Source: Hyperoodon ampullatus | Taxonomy: Eukaryota > Chordata > Mammalia > Artiodactyla > Ziphiidae | DNA length: 64,000 nucleotides | Direction: 5' to 3' | NCBI GenBank assembly: GCA_949752795.1 | Contig: OX457062.1 | Location: 87,471,777-87,535,776 of the forward strand | Shown here: positions 31,745-44,258 of the stretch, piece by piece | Layout: each line of letters opens with the position of its first letter | How positions within the stretch are numbered: position 1 is the first letter of the stretch | The notes under the pieces: model-generated | The model's input: the letters and a program-made list of their open reading frames with translations, nothing else | Database searches by the model: none | Told to the model about the DNA's origin: nothing | Translations under genes and position numbers: made by a program

Positions 31745-32940
31745 ATGACTGAGAAGAAATGGACGAATTCCTTGAAAACTACAAACTACCCAAACTCAAG
31801 CATGATGAAATGATTGACTTGAATAGTTCTAAGACCATTAAAGTAATTGAATTTATAATTAAATCTCCTGAAAAAGAAACATCCAGGCCCATGTTTCACT
31901 GAAAAAGTCTACCAAACATTTAAAGAAGAATTAACAGCAATTTCACACAATCTTTATGAGACTAGAGTTACCCTGATACCAAAACCAGAAAAGAGAATAC
32001 AAAAAAGACTACATAACAAAATCCCTCATTAATGTAGATGCAAAAATATTCAATGAAATATTACCATGTTTATGAGTGAAATGTACCATGTGTAAGTGGA
32101 CTTTATTCCAGGTATACAAAGCTGAGTCAACATTCAAAATCAGTCTGTGTAATCCACCATATCAACAGATTAAAAAATAATAACCAAATGATCATAATAA
32201 TCATCATAGAAAAAAGTATTTGAGAACATTCAAAACCCATTCATGGAAAAAAAAAAAAACTCTGAGAAAAATAGGAAGAGAAGAGAACTTCAACTTGCTA
32301 AAGAACATTTGAAAAAACCCTTCAGCTAACATCATACTTATTGGTAAAGGACTTTCCCGCTAAGCTTACCCTCTAGGATTAGGAACAAGGCAAGGATGTC
32401 TGCACACTGTTCTTAATCAGTTGAGTATTGGAAGTTCTAACCATTATAGTAAGGCAAAAAAAAAAAAAAAAAGCAGCAGTTTTGAAAGGAAGAAATAAAA
32501 ATGTCTCTATTTTCAGATGACACAATTATTTACACAGAAAATTCCAAGGAATCTATGAAATAATAATTTACAAAATCCTCCTCAAAGTAGTAAAGATGCC
32601 AATTCTCCTTATATTGATCTACAGATTTGATATAATTTAATAATTATATTATTCTAGATAATTTAATTATTATAATAATTCAATATAATAATTGCTGTCT
32701 AAATCCCAGCAAGATATTTATAGACATACACAATTTTATTAGGAAATTTATATGGAAAGACACTAGCCTAGACTAGTTAAAACAATCTTGAAAATAAAGA
32801 ATAAAGTGAAGGAATTACTCTACTTGATATTAAGGCTTACTAATATAGAGTAATCAAGACCATATAGAATTGGTGGAGGGGTAGAGTTCAACAGAGAGAA
32901 CAGAACAGATAACCCATAAGTAGATCCACACAAATACACC
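31745..32940 (+). mobile_element. Old L1 (L1M-type) ORF2 region, sense
   Basis: AAATGGACGAATTCCTTGAAAAC, ATCAACAGATTAAAAAATAATAAC, GGAACAAGGCAAGGATGTCTGC (reverse transcriptase region) and ATTTTCAGATGACACAATTATTTAC (FADD-type motif region) show an old ORF2 in sense orientation. It is riddled with frameshifts and stops and carries an extra A run at 32456-32473. It stops where the antisense L1 begins at about 32941. Confidence 0.85.
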
Positions 32941-34045
32941 CAACTATTTTTCTTTTAATTTTATTGAAGTATAGTTGATTTACAATGTTGTGTTTAATTT
33001 CTGCTGTACAGTAAAGTGACTCAGTTATACATATATATTCTTTTTCATATTCTTTACCATTATGGTTTATCAAGTATATTGAATGTAGTTCCCTATGCTA
33101 TACAGTAGGACCTTGTTTCTTTATCCATCCTATATACAATAGTTTGCATCTGCTAATCCCAAACTCCCAATCCTTCCCTCATCTACCCCTTTCCCCCTTG
33201 GCAACAACGAGTCTGTTCTCTATATCTGTGAGTCAGTTTTTGTTTTGTAGATAGGTTCATTTGTGTCATATTTTAGATTCCACATATAAGTGATATCATA
33301 TGGTATTTGTCTTTCTCTTTCTGACTTACTTCACTTAGTATGATAATCTCTATTTGCATCCATGTTGCTTCAAATGGCATTATTTCATTCTTTTTTATGG
33401 TTGAATAGTATTCCATTGTATATATGTACCACATCTTCTTTATCCATTCATCTGTCGATGGACACTTAGGTTGTTTCTTATCCTGGCTATTGTAAATAGT
33501 GCTGCTATGAATATAGGGTGCATGTATCTTTTCGAATTATAGTTTTGTCTGGGTATATGCCTAGGAGTGGGATTGCTGGATCGTATGGCAACTCTATTTT
33601 TAGTTTTTTGAGGAACCTCCATACTGTTTTCCATAGTGGCTGCACCAATTTACATTCCCACCAACAGTATAAGAAGATTCCCTTTTCTCCACACCCTCTT
33701 CAGCATTTATTATTTGTAGACATTTTAACGATGACCATTCTGAGTGGTGTAAGGTGGTACCTCATTGTTTTTATCTGCATTTCTCTAATAATTAACAATG
33801 TTGAGCATCTTTTCATGTGCCTATTGGCCATCTGTATGTCATCTTTGTAGAAATGTCTAATTAGGTCTTCTGCCCACTTTTTGATTGTGTTTTTTTTTGT
33901 TGTTGTTATTGAATTGTAGGAGCTGTTTGTATATTTTGGAAATTAAGCCCTTGCCAGTTGCATCATTTGCAAATATCTTCTCCCAGTCCACAGGTTGTCT
34001 TTTTGTTTTGCTTATGGTTTCCTTTGCTGTGGCAACTAATTTTTT
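32941..34045 (-). mobile_element. L1 3' end (ORF2 end and 3' region), antisense
   Basis: It starts with the reversed tail ATTGAAGTATAGTTGATTTAC, then AAGTGACTCAGTTATACATA, GTATTCCATTGTATATATG, GGATTGCTGGATCGTATGGC and AAATATCTTCTCCCAGTCCAC. Compared with the L1s at 613 and 8431 it belongs to an older subfamily. CAACTATTTTT at 32941 and CAACTAATTTTTT at 34033 may be a decayed target duplication. Confidence 0.9.
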
Positions 34046-34545
34046 AAATTGAACTTTTCATTTTGAGATAAATACAGATCATATGCATCTGTAAGAAATA
34101 ATGTGGGGAGGTCCCATGTCCCCTTTACTTAGTTTCCCTCAATGGTAACATCTTGCAAAACCATGGTTTAATATCACACCCAGAAGAGTTCTGTGGCTGC
34201 AAAGATCCTGTGTTGCTCTTTTAAGCCACAATCCCCTCCCCCTGCCCCCAACCTAAAGAATGTTATATAAAGGCTTAAAGACTGCATGGCCTAAAGAATG
34301 TTACATATGTTAAATAGAATCACACAGTATGTGACCTTTGGAACTGGCTTTTCTTACTTAGCATAATTCGATGGATAAAAGTTGTCTGGTGTATCAATAG
34401 AGAGTTTGTTCTTTTTTAATTGCTGGGTAGTACTCCATAGCATGGATGCACCAGTGTGTTTAACTGTTCATCCATTGAAGTCAGATGGGGTGTTCCAGTA
34501 TTTGGCCATTATGAATAAAACTGCCCTAAACAGACTTGCCAGCTC
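34046..34545 (-). mobile_element. Old L1 (L1M-type) 3' region, antisense
   Basis: TTTTGAGATAAATACAGATC, AATGGTAACATCTTGCAAAACC, TAGCATAATTCGATGGATAAAAG and TGGGTAGTACTCCATAGCATGG are reversed old-L1 3' sequence. It directly abuts the previous L1, which probably landed beside or inside it. Confidence 0.8.
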
Positions 34546-34591
34546 ACACAATTGTGTGATAAGCCAATTCTTTAAAATAAAAAAATATATA

Positions 34592-34634
34592 AAGAAGTAA
34601 GTAAGTAAGTAAATAAATAAATAAATAAATAAAA

Positions 34635-34682
<48 letters not shown>

Positions 34683-34690
34683 CCCATATC
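34592..34690. repeat. (GTAA)n/(AAAT)n and (TG)n microsatellites
   Basis: GTAAGTAAGTAAGTAAATAAATAAATAA at 34596-34630, then about 15 TG units and a short TA/TG tail. Confidence 0.95.
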
Positions 34691-35985
34691 CTCTTGGTTT
34701 TGTTTCTCTGAATCCTGACATATACACCAATTTTCCTATATTTACTACTGAAATGTCTGCCTTAGGGAGAAGGTGTTGCTAATTTAGTCAGATTCCAGAG
34801 CCCAATTTAGGTCAAATTCCCTACTACTTTGAAATGGTAGAGCTCTTTCTTCTTGTGTTTATATTTCTTTTGTTCCAAACTTGCAAATATTCAAATATTT
34901 TACACTTATTTGCCTTCCTATTGGTTGAATGATTATAGTTATTCATGGCTGCCTAGTTCAATAACTTAACAGCTCATTGAATGTCAGACATAGTAAAGAT
35001 CTTCGAAATTATTTAATCCAAATTCTCTCTTAACAGAGGAAGAAGGTATTGACTGCTAATCTTAGAAATGAGATAAGCAGACATGTTTTCTCAAGCACAA
35101 CCTACATTCCATTCTTCCATCTTTTTCCTCAGGCCAGTGGTCTCCTCCCCTCCCTCAGCCCCTGAAAATGGTCTGATTCAGCCATCACAGAGTGAGCCAA
35201 ACTAGCTCCTGGGATGAGGATAGACAATTGTGGGTGGGGTGGAAGAACTAGCTACATTTTGCTCTGGACCCTTACCATGAGCTAAGGCAACCGGGTTTCC
35301 CAAAGCTAGGGTGACCAGCCGTATCCTTGGATTTTTGGAGCCCTCTAGGAACTCTGGCACAATTAAAACTAACATATTCCACTTGGATTCACATGTGGTT
35401 CAAATGTGCCACTTTCCCTGTCCCAAAACAACAAACTCAAAACATTCAAGACACCTTAACTTCCAGCAATGACTGATAGAATTTGTTTCCCCTCTAAATG
35501 TAGTTTTATTTTTGAACGCAAGCCTTGTAGAGACTAATGCACAGATTATGAAACTTGGCACAGAGAAAGTGAAACATGGTGTCTCAGATTTAGTGCTGAA
35601 TTGGGACACTGGTTTTCTTCTGGGAAGTGTGACCCTTCATTTCATACAGTTTCATTCTTTTAGCTGCCACTGGATATCCTGTTGTTGGGGGGAGGCGTGT
35701 TTTGTATTAGGAGGAGTAAATTTGGGGTATGGAGCAAATATATAGTTATTCTTAATGCCTAGAAACAGACTGAAATGCAGTTTTGTAGATCTTACAAAAT
35801 TTTCCTACAGAGATTAAAAAAAATAATTGTAGATTCTTGAGTTTTAATCACACTAAGTTTTGTGCCTAAGTCTTTACTCCAAAATTGGCACACAGATTTC
35901 TAAAAATAAATGGGTAGAGTGTTTCAAGGCTAATTAAAGATTTTCAAACACAGCCCATCAATGGATTGTGGTACTAACTCCACGA
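34691..35985. other. Unannotated unique sequence
   Basis: No gene recognised. AGCTAGGGTGACCAGCCGTATCC at 35305-35330 resembles the end of an old DNA transposon, but not enough of it remains. A weak MIR-like phrase occurs at 35020-35060. Confidence 0.45.
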
Positions 35986-35987
35986 AG

Positions 35988-36122
35988 CTTGTTGTGTAGC
36001 AACTGGGAAAACTAAGGCTACAGAGAGCTTTGTCATTTCCCAACATCAAATCAGTAGCAATCAGTAGACTTGGGTCTTAATCTAGATTTACTGATTTAAA
36101 ATTTTATGTCTTTCCACTGCAG
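35988..36122 (-). mobile_element. MIR SINE fragment, antisense
   Basis: GGGAAAACTAAGGCTACAGAGAGC, then a diverged 'gtcatttcccaacatcaaatcagtagc' and AGACTTGGGTCTTAATCTAGA, follow the reversed MIR from its core to its tRNA-like end. Confidence 0.55.
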
Positions 36123-37380
36123 ATTTTTGGCCACATAAATATGAGACAAAATATCAGGTCAAGCAGCTGTATCACTCTTTCTTCTCTTTATTTATGGTTC
36201 AGGGGAGATCAGCTCTCCTGAATTTTAATTCTCAATGTCTAAATTTAGTATAAAGAATTCTAATAATGCCTTATTTTTATATCTGTGAAATAAATGTCTA
36301 CCATAAAAGTTGGGCTGCTACCCCAGCATCATAAATAATGGCTATGAAATTCAAGTGCTTACATGATTTATGCTACCTCGTTGGCACTCACCCATGTCTC
36401 ACAACTCCAAGTCAGCAGTTCTAAATCTCACCAGTCCCACCTCTCAGTTGGGGAGTTCCCAGGGTTAGTGGACTTCAGAGCCAAAATGTTCCCTGAGTGA
36501 GCTTGAGGGTGAGTGAGTCATTGCTCTGGGATGAAGTTTGACAACCATTCAGTTTAGGTGGAGTCTATTCCGCACCCAGGTCAACAGAGAACAGAAAAGT
36601 GATTCACTCTCTAGCTCACCCACCTACATGAATGTTACAAAATCTGCAAGCCTTCCATTTATAAAAGTTTGACTTGTAATTCTAATTGAGTCATTGATCA
36701 TCTACCTAGGACTTCTGAAGGGCAGTATTGGGAAGGTGAGTTAGCTTGCTTATCACTGTTGGCTTAAGCTGGCTGGGAGGTTAATCTTTACCTAAAAAGT
36801 ATATACCTGGAAGTTGTGGTCAGTCTACCCATCTAGGATACCTCTCAGCACTTATGCTGTCATGGGTCCCAAAGAAGTTTGCTTTTCATCCCCTCCTACC
36901 ATGATAAGGTCCATATTTTTGCTCAAATTTGAGCCCTTTCCCCTTTTTCAACCTGTAAAAACAAACTTTCTTATCCTAAGAAAAAAGATCACAGTAAAAG
37001 CTGGCTCAAAGACTTTTCAGAAATCAAGTAGCACTTATGAAACACTATTTGCTTATATTACTGTGTCAACAAATCAAAATCATGTGGATTAAATTTCCTT
37101 GCAAATAAATAAGGAGTCACTAATGAGGAGCTGAGTTTGAATTTTGCCAGAATTACAGAAATTTAGTAAAGATATGCAGTGTTTCTTGAACCAGATGGGC
37201 CCACTGTTCCACACCAGAAAGTAAAATAGATCATAAAAAAATGTTCCAATATATCTTGATTAGGCATTCTGAAATCATTTTCAAAACTGACCAGTTATTG
37301 ATTTGGATTGCAGTTAAAAATGAACAAGTGCAGTAATTTTTATAATTGATATCAACAAATACTATTTAGTTAATAAAAAA
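36123..37380. other. Unannotated unique sequence
   Basis: Nothing recognised; a 92-codon frame at 36814-37092 lacks any supporting feature. Confidence 0.5.
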
Positions 37381-38385
37381 TTCCAACAGATACATAAAAA
37401 GGTACTCAACATCAGTGATAATTAGGGAAATGCAAATTAAAACCATAATGAGATATCACCTCATGCCTGTTTAGGATGGCTATAATCAAAAAGACAAGAG
37501 ATCACAAATACTGGCAAGGATGCGGAGAAAAGAGAACTCGTGCACTGTTAGTGGGATTATAAAGTGGTATAGCCACTATGGAAAACTGTATTGAGTTTCC
37601 TCAAAAAAATAAAAACAGAACTACCATATGATCCAGCAATTCTACTTCTAGGAATACATCCAAAGGAAATGAAAACACTGTGTGGAAGAGATACATGCAC
37701 CCCTATGTTCATAGAAACATTATTTACAATAGCCAAGACATGGAAACTACATGTGTCCATTGATAGATAAAGGGATAAAGAAGTTGTGATATGTACACAT
37801 ATACATATATGTTACTCAGCCATGACAAATAAAGAACTCTTGCTATTTTCTATTTTTGACAACATGGATAGTCCTCTTGAGGGCATTATGCTCAGTGAAA
37901 TAGGTCAGATGGAGAAAGACAAATACCGTATGATCTCATATACATGTGGAATCTAAAAAAGCAAAAAACCCAAACTCATAGAAAAAGAGAGCAGATTTGT
38001 GGTTACCAGAGGCAGGGGGTAGGGGAAGGGTGAATTGGAAGAAGGTGGTCAAAAGTCCCAACTTCCAGTTATAAGATAAACAAGAACTCAGGATGTAAGG
38101 TACAACATGATGACAACAGTCAATATTGCTGTATGGTGTATTTGAAAGGTATTAAGAGAGTAAATCCTAAGAATTCTCATCACAGGGAAAATTTTCTTTT
38201 TTCCTCCTTTTCTTTTTTTTTTTTTTGTACCTATATAAGATGATGGATGTTCACTAAACATACTGTGGTCATCATTTCACAATATATGTAAGTCAAACTA
38301 TTATGCTGTGTATCTTAAACTTATACAGTGCTGGATGTTAATTATATCTCAGTAAAACTGGGAAAATAATAAAACAAGAGACATA
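37381..38385 (+). mobile_element. L1 3' end (L1MA-like), sense
   Basis: AAAAAGGTACTCAACATCAGTG, GAGATATCACCTCATGCCTG, CCATATGATCCAGCAATTCTAC and GTGGTTACCAGAGGCAGGGG form an older type of L1 3' end. The sense strand closes with TATCTCAGTAAAACTGGG and an AATAATAAAA tail. ORF2 is broken by stops and shifts. Confidence 0.9.
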
Positions 38386-39435
38386 ATATTTATTATGGTT
38401 TATTTTTAATTAAAAAAAATTGTAAAATAATTAACAGAAAAACCTAATGATGTAGTTAAGATTCTTCTTATTATTTTGTAAGGCATAAGCACCATACTTT
38501 ATTTAGCTGAAACACTATTTATTTGAGTGTGAATATAATTACTATGAAAACCTTCAACCATAATTTATGTTATTAATGTTTTAAAAAATTTATTTCTTAA
38601 CAAAAAGAATTGACAATTAAAAAAACTAGGGACACATATTTAAGAGTCCAAGATACAAAGAACAAGTCATTGACAAAGCAAAGCAAGAATTGAAAATTTC
38701 TTCTTCTGAGTCCCCTAGTCAATTTTTTGCTATCTATCTTTATACTAATGGTAATTTTAATAATGACATGTGATATTAATAATGGCACATATGATGAAAA
38801 TAGTATTAAATGTGCTAATGCAACCTTAATGAAATATAAAAACATAACTTTACATCCATGCTTAGAAATGGGTTATTTAACTATTCAACAGTGAGATTCA
38901 TCCAGCTAAAATATATGCAAAAATAGATTCTAAACTGGAGTTATTATGATCTGAAGATGATTAATAAGATCATTCTGTCTTTCTCCAGCCATGTTACCAA
39001 TAATATACAAGTAACTACAGACTATAATTTGACTTATTCTGGATAATGCTGGCCAAAACTCTTGAGAGGAATTGGATAAAACAAATGTTTTTATTTTTAT
39101 AATGCATTTTGTCCCAAAGCCAAGACTTACAGGATTTTGCTTGGAATTACATTCTGTTATTTGCAAGCAAAGAGTTCCCTTGGCTGTTAGATTGGCAGAG
39201 CTAGTAAAATACTGCTCATCTGAGGCTATTTAATCTTAGAACTCTGAAAAGATCCAATCTATTACTGCTGCTAAATTTAACCTCATGTGAGCCAGGCCCT
39301 GGGGCCTGAGGTGCACCATTCTTCCCAGTATGGAAAGTGAAAATTTCTTCTGCCCATGGTTTGGTTAACACACTCAAACAGAATCAACATGATAGAGTCT
39401 GTCCTTATGAAGGCTGATCCTTCAGCTTTTTGTTA
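38386..39435. other. Unannotated AT-rich unique sequence
   Basis: Nothing recognised. Confidence 0.5.
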
Positions 39436-39439
39436 CTTC

Positions 39440-39632
39440 TTTAGTGTCTGCTGTGTACTCAGGCTCGTTGTGAGGTCCTGGGGATACTTCTGCTTCTAGG
39501 GAACTCAGAGTCTAGTAGTGGGGAGAAATGCATAAACAAATGATCATGTTAAAATGTGAATCTTATTAGAGAAGTAGACAGAGTGCTATGGTATTTCAGA
39601 ATTCAAAATGACTAGACATCTTCGGTTGGAAC
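39440..39632 (-). mobile_element. L2-like repeat, antisense, left part
   Basis: GTGTACTCAGGCTCGTTGTGAGGTCCTGGGGATAC, GGGAACTCAGAGTCTAGTAG and GCATAAACAAATGATCATG match the reversed L2 tail ('gccaggcactgttctaggtgctggggatac', 'ggagcttacattctag'). Confidence 0.6.
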
Positions 39633-40130
39633 TGGGGTGGGGTTGTATCATGTATGTACTGCTAGCTAAACACACCTTTCCAGAACTAAGTGGCTTAAAA
39701 CAGTTGGGGTTTATTTGCTCATGATTTTGCTCTGGGGTCTGGGCTGAGGCACACACTTCTTCTATTGGTGTTTCCTGGGAATTACTCATGGTGGTTCTGC
39801 TAGGGTCAGACTGTCAAAGAAATGTATTCACGTACTTGGTCATTAGGTTGGATTCCCAGCTGGGCATCTCCATTCTCCTCCATGTGGCTCATCCAGCAGA
39901 TTAGACCAGGTGTTTAAGAGGGTGTCTGCAACTTTCCAAAAGAGTGAGAGCAAAAACTGCAAGGCCTCTTGACCTAAGGCTTGGCAGTTTTACAATGACA
40001 CATCCACTGCATTTTATTGGAGACAGCAAAGAACTGGTCTATTCCAGAATCAAGAATGGTGGAAATCATTCCCACCTCATGATGGGAGTAGCTGAAAAGA
40101 AATTGTAGCCATTTTAGCCACCGAGTTTAG
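39633..40130 (-). mobile_element. MLT1-like MaLR LTR, antisense, inside an L2-like repeat
   Basis: ACTAAGTGGCTTAAAACAGTTG, GGGGTCTGGGCTGAGGC, ACTTTCCAAAAGAGTGAGAGC, CATCCACTGCATTTTATTGG and CACCTCATGATGGGAGTAGCTG occur in the order of a reversed MLT1-like LTR. More diverged than the one at 31172. Confidence 0.55.
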
Positions 40131-40680
40131 TTAGTTAGGGAACATGTCAATAAAAGGCCTTTTAAGGTGAGTCTTTAATGATTTATATTAGTTTCCTATG
40201 TAGGTGTGTGTGTGTGTGTGTGTCTGTGTGTTGGAGCAGCAGTTATTCCAGGAAGGACAGAGGAAGCTCTCCAAACTGAGTGATTAACACGAACACAGGA
40301 TGGTGCAATGTTTGTGACATTACAAGTAAACATATCTATAGATGAATACAGAATGTATCATAGCTACCAGGGGTAGGGAGTGACCAGAAGGGGAATAACA
40401 GTGAAGGGAGGGACAGAAATGAGTCTGGAACGATAGGTTAGCAGATTGTTAAAGAGCTTATGTGAAAGGCTGAGTGACTTGGAATTTGTCCTCTAGGCAT
40501 TGGGTAACCAGGAATCGTTTTTATATCAAGTTTCAGGCCTATGTGGCCTGGGAAGTCACTGAATAAGAATCTGTTAAATAAATAAAAACAGCTTAGTGAT
40601 GTAGTCAGATTTGCTATTCTTAAAAAAATAGGATGAAATTAAGTCTGTGTAGACTTGGAAATGGTGTGTGGTGGGTGAGG
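40131..40680 (-). mobile_element. L2-like repeat, antisense, right part
   Basis: GGTGAGTCTTTAATGATTTATATT at the left and a (GT)n run (40204-40224) are followed by CAGCAGTTATTCCAGGAAGG, AGATTGTTAAAGAGCTTATG, ACTTGGAATTTGTCCTCTAGG and a loose 'ggtaaccaggaatcg' stretch. The same downstream module is seen near 27.9, 48.8 and 55.9 kb. Assignment rests on order and spacing more than on identity. Confidence 0.4.
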
Positions 40681-42482
40681 ATAAGAACTTCATGCTGACC
40701 CTAACAAATAGCAGCAAGCTATTTTACAGGGGACCAGCTCCTTTCAATGTATTTATTATGAATATTAGGTCAGCTTTATACCTTTAATGTGCTATTTTTG
40801 AAAACCTCATAATAGTGGTGAAGGGCTCCTGAGATATTTAAGTTGATTCATTTTGAAAGATAAAACACAGCCAGAGAGTAGTGACCTCTCAATACTGTCA
40901 GGAAGTAGGTAGAATGATCAGAGATGGTAGATTGGGAAACAGATGAAAAACAAATCCTTTATATACGGTGCCTAGTGGCTTTTAACATATTTGGAAGAAA
41001 TATAAATAAATGCTTTTAGTTTGTTTCCTCATTGGATTTTCAAGATGGGCCCTGAATAGAGTTTAGCAAGACATTGAGAGAGAAATGTTAAGAGAGTTTG
41101 AAAGACCAAAAGCCACAGTGAAGGCTGGACATTCAATCCACAAATATTCCAAACCTACCATAACCGTTCAGAAATTTATTAAATTATCCTGCACTGGGCA
41201 GAGCTGTAGTGTCACAGAAGGCTTTGCCACTTAAACCCTAGTTTGGAATATTGCCCAGACTGGATATCTATTTTTTTTTCTATTAAAAAACTCCTTGTCA
41301 ATGAATCAACCAATCCAGGGCTGAGATGGAGGCTCTAAGATGTATTTTGCTCTCAGCCAGTGCATAATTGGGATTGCTTGTCTTATCTGCCAAGTGAACT
41401 GTGGATCTGCTGGCCAAACGTATGCTGGCCACATGTGAAACAGTATCTCCCTGCCAAGCACCAACCACAGAAAGTCATCATTAATAATCTCATATGAGTA
41501 GACAATGCGGTGATTGGTTCCAGCTCTTTGCGTGCTGGGTTTCAGGGGCAGCTCTGGCCAATGAGAGGTGTATTAGAAAGCCCCACTCTGTCTGTAGATG
41601 TCATTAACAAGTGCAATGGATGGACAGCATCTGGGAGGAAGACAGAGCCCTTCATCAGCTGTTGGCAGAGAATCCTCTGGCTGCCTTTTCCAGCCTAGGA
41701 GCATAATATTGCCTGAAGCCTAAAAGACAGGTTTTCCTCTGCCTCATTAAGGAGGTGCTGTAGGAACCAGAGGAGTTCAGACAGAGCTCCTGGGCTTTCC
41801 CAAGTACTCCTTTCTACTCCTAATGAGAAGCTGTTGCTGTCTTTGGCTGATTCCATTTTGGTGAAGTCTCAGCACACCATATGCATTCAAGGCTGCAGCT
41901 ACTTAATTTAAAGGAGAGTCATGAGTAGTGACAAACAAGAGGACAGAGAAGGCATCTTGCAAAATACCTCCATTCCTACCGCTTTCAACTCATTTTTAAG
42001 GGGTAGAGAATTTAGCAGCCCCCAATGAGAAATTTCTCAAATGTTATTATGAGTTTCTCTTCAGAAGGGTCATCTGGAACCATGTGATAGTGATTAGATT
42101 CTCTGCATAGACTGGCGTGTTTCACACACAGACCAGTCTTTGGCCTCATTGCCATCTCCAGTCCCAAGCAGAATTAACACCACTTAGCTGAGTTTCCGTA
42201 GCAACTGGGTAAGTTACCATGTAACAGTGCATTGTTTGTTTAAAGACTTGCCTCTCACACAATTTTCGGAACAACTTAACTTACTCAGACCAGTATCCTC
42301 AGCTCCTCAAAGAACAATCAACACAGAAAATGCTTCACAATATTTGTTGTACTGTTGAATGTAGAGACTGACATTTGTCAAATGGAGGGACCCACCTTTC
42401 TGCTATTTCAACTTTCTTATTGTTTCTAGTATCTCCAAAATACAAACCAATAAAATGTAAGAACCAAATGACTTAATATTGC
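40681..42482. other. Unannotated unique sequence
   Basis: No repeat family or gene recognised. A 62-codon frame at 41510-41698 has no known relatives. Confidence 0.5.
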
Positions 42483-42484
42483 AA

Positions 42485-42722
42485 AGTAATTAAGAGCCCA
42501 GATGTTCTAGAATCAGATCTTGGTGTGAATCTCAGGCAAAACGTTGCTTTTGCAACTTTAGGCAAGTTATTTAAAATGTCTATAGCCACAGTTTCCTTCT
42601 TTGTTAATTAGTTTAATAATATTACCAAAATCATATAGTTTTGTGAGAAACAAATAATGTACATAAAGTGCCTGATGTAAACACTGAGCAAATATTAGCT
42701 ATTATTGTTATTACCATTATAC
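42485..42722 (+). mobile_element. MIR SINE, sense, near full length
   Basis: TAAGAGCCCAGATGTTCTAGAATCAGATC, GGTGTGAATCTCAGGC, TTAGGCAAGTTATTTAAAATG, AAAGTGCCTGATGTAAACACTGAGC and ATTAGCTATTATTGTTATTACC follow the MIR consensus from the tRNA-like head to the tail. Confidence 0.88.
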
Positions 42723-44058
42723 CAATTAATTACCATTATCTTCAAGTGTAGGATCCCATATCACTGTCATTTTAAGGTTGATATTATAGAGGGCTACCAT
42801 ATCGTTTTACCAACTATCCTTGTAGCCATTGCTGAGTGTGAGAAAAGGTGTGGTATGGCCTTTTTCCAATCACTCTTTTATTTGTAAAGACCCTCGGGCT
42901 CTTTGGAGAAGACACATTATAAAGCTGAAGAATTCTAATTATTTTTGGCACCAGCAACATCACCCACAGTCAAAGTAACTAGGGATTCCACCAAGGATTT
43001 TAACAACCTTTAGAAGGCAGCATTTCCAGACATTATCACGTCACCAGGAAATTCAGTTTTCTGCAGTAGAGTGTGGTAATGTACTTAGCCGTAAGGCTCT
43101 TATTTTCAAACAATTTGCGTCAGATTCATCTGTGTTAGGAAAATGGAAATAAAAAAAAATTTGAGTCAGCTAAAACTGATTGTCTCCTTTCATTGGCTTC
43201 TGGGATTCCACTGCACACAAACAACTACAATGCCAGCTGGTATTTCAGCTGGAAACATCTGCGGGACCCTAAATCTTTTCTTGCATCATTTTTTTTCTTT
43301 TAAATTTTTTCCCTCTTCTGTTGGTGATTGCACTCATTGAAAAAAATTGGGCTTGGAAGAGAGACGGTTATGCCCACAGATGGAGTGGAATGATAAGATA
43401 CAGAACAAAATACAGAACTAAGGTAATTTTTGGATAATTAGGACAAAAGCTAAATTTACTTAAAATTTTCAGGTAATCACAGATAAAATAGCAGTATGAA
43501 ATCAAATAAGTTTTTAACATGTAGACATCACCCAATATTTTTGCCACAGCTCTCAATAAAATCCCTTAGTTCCACAAATTATTGATAAAAAATGTATTGA
43601 TCAGTGATAAAAGATACATAACTCATAATTTTCCTCTGATAGTCAATTGATACAACAATGTGGGAATATCATATTATTATGAGAATATAGCATTTTTGAT
43701 GTGTTAATATTATATAACACTATAGTCATATAATAATATAAATATATTATTATATTTATTTCAGTAATGGCCTTGTGGTAGTAGGGTATCTGTTTCACTG
43801 ATGATGTTCCTTTCCCATCTGATTTATATATTAGAAGATAATGAATGTGAATCACCAAGCTATCCTTGGGATAGAGTCATTGATCAGGTGTCGGTTGAGC
43901 ATCATTTGAGGATCACTTGTTCTTTAAGGCCCCTGAACGTGAGGGTGCTATGGAGAGTCCGGTAGCAATGAGTTACCGCTCAGTACCCAAGAATAAGCAT
44001 AGTACTTCCTGAAGTCCCTGCCCCCTAAAATGTGTGCAAGTTGAGAGAAAAGCTGAAA
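42723..44058. other. Unannotated sequence, partly AT-rich
   Basis: Nothing gene-like. A TA-rich stretch with self-complementary runs (ATTATATAACAC, ATATATTATTATAT) lies at 43665-43765. Confidence 0.5.
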
Positions 44059-44059
44059 T

Positions 44060-44258
44060 AGAGAAATATTCCTACAATAGTGTTTGTAAAAGTGAGCTTC
44101 GTAGATCATTGCATCTGAAGTATCTGTAGGACATTTGTTAAAAGTGCAGAATCCAGGGCCCATCCTAGATCTGGACTCAATCTTTGGGTGTGGCTTGCTG
44201 CATTAACAGGCCATTTAGGTAACTATTTGGCACATTAATATTTGAGAATTCTTGACCT
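44060..44258 (+). mobile_element. MER5A-like hAT relic
   Basis: GTAGATCATTGCATCTGAAG, GGACATTTGTTAAAAGTGCAGAATCCAGGGCCC and CATTTAGGTAACTATTTGGCAC follow MER5A ('gcatcagaatcacctggaggacttgttaaaacacagatt'). Confidence 0.75.
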
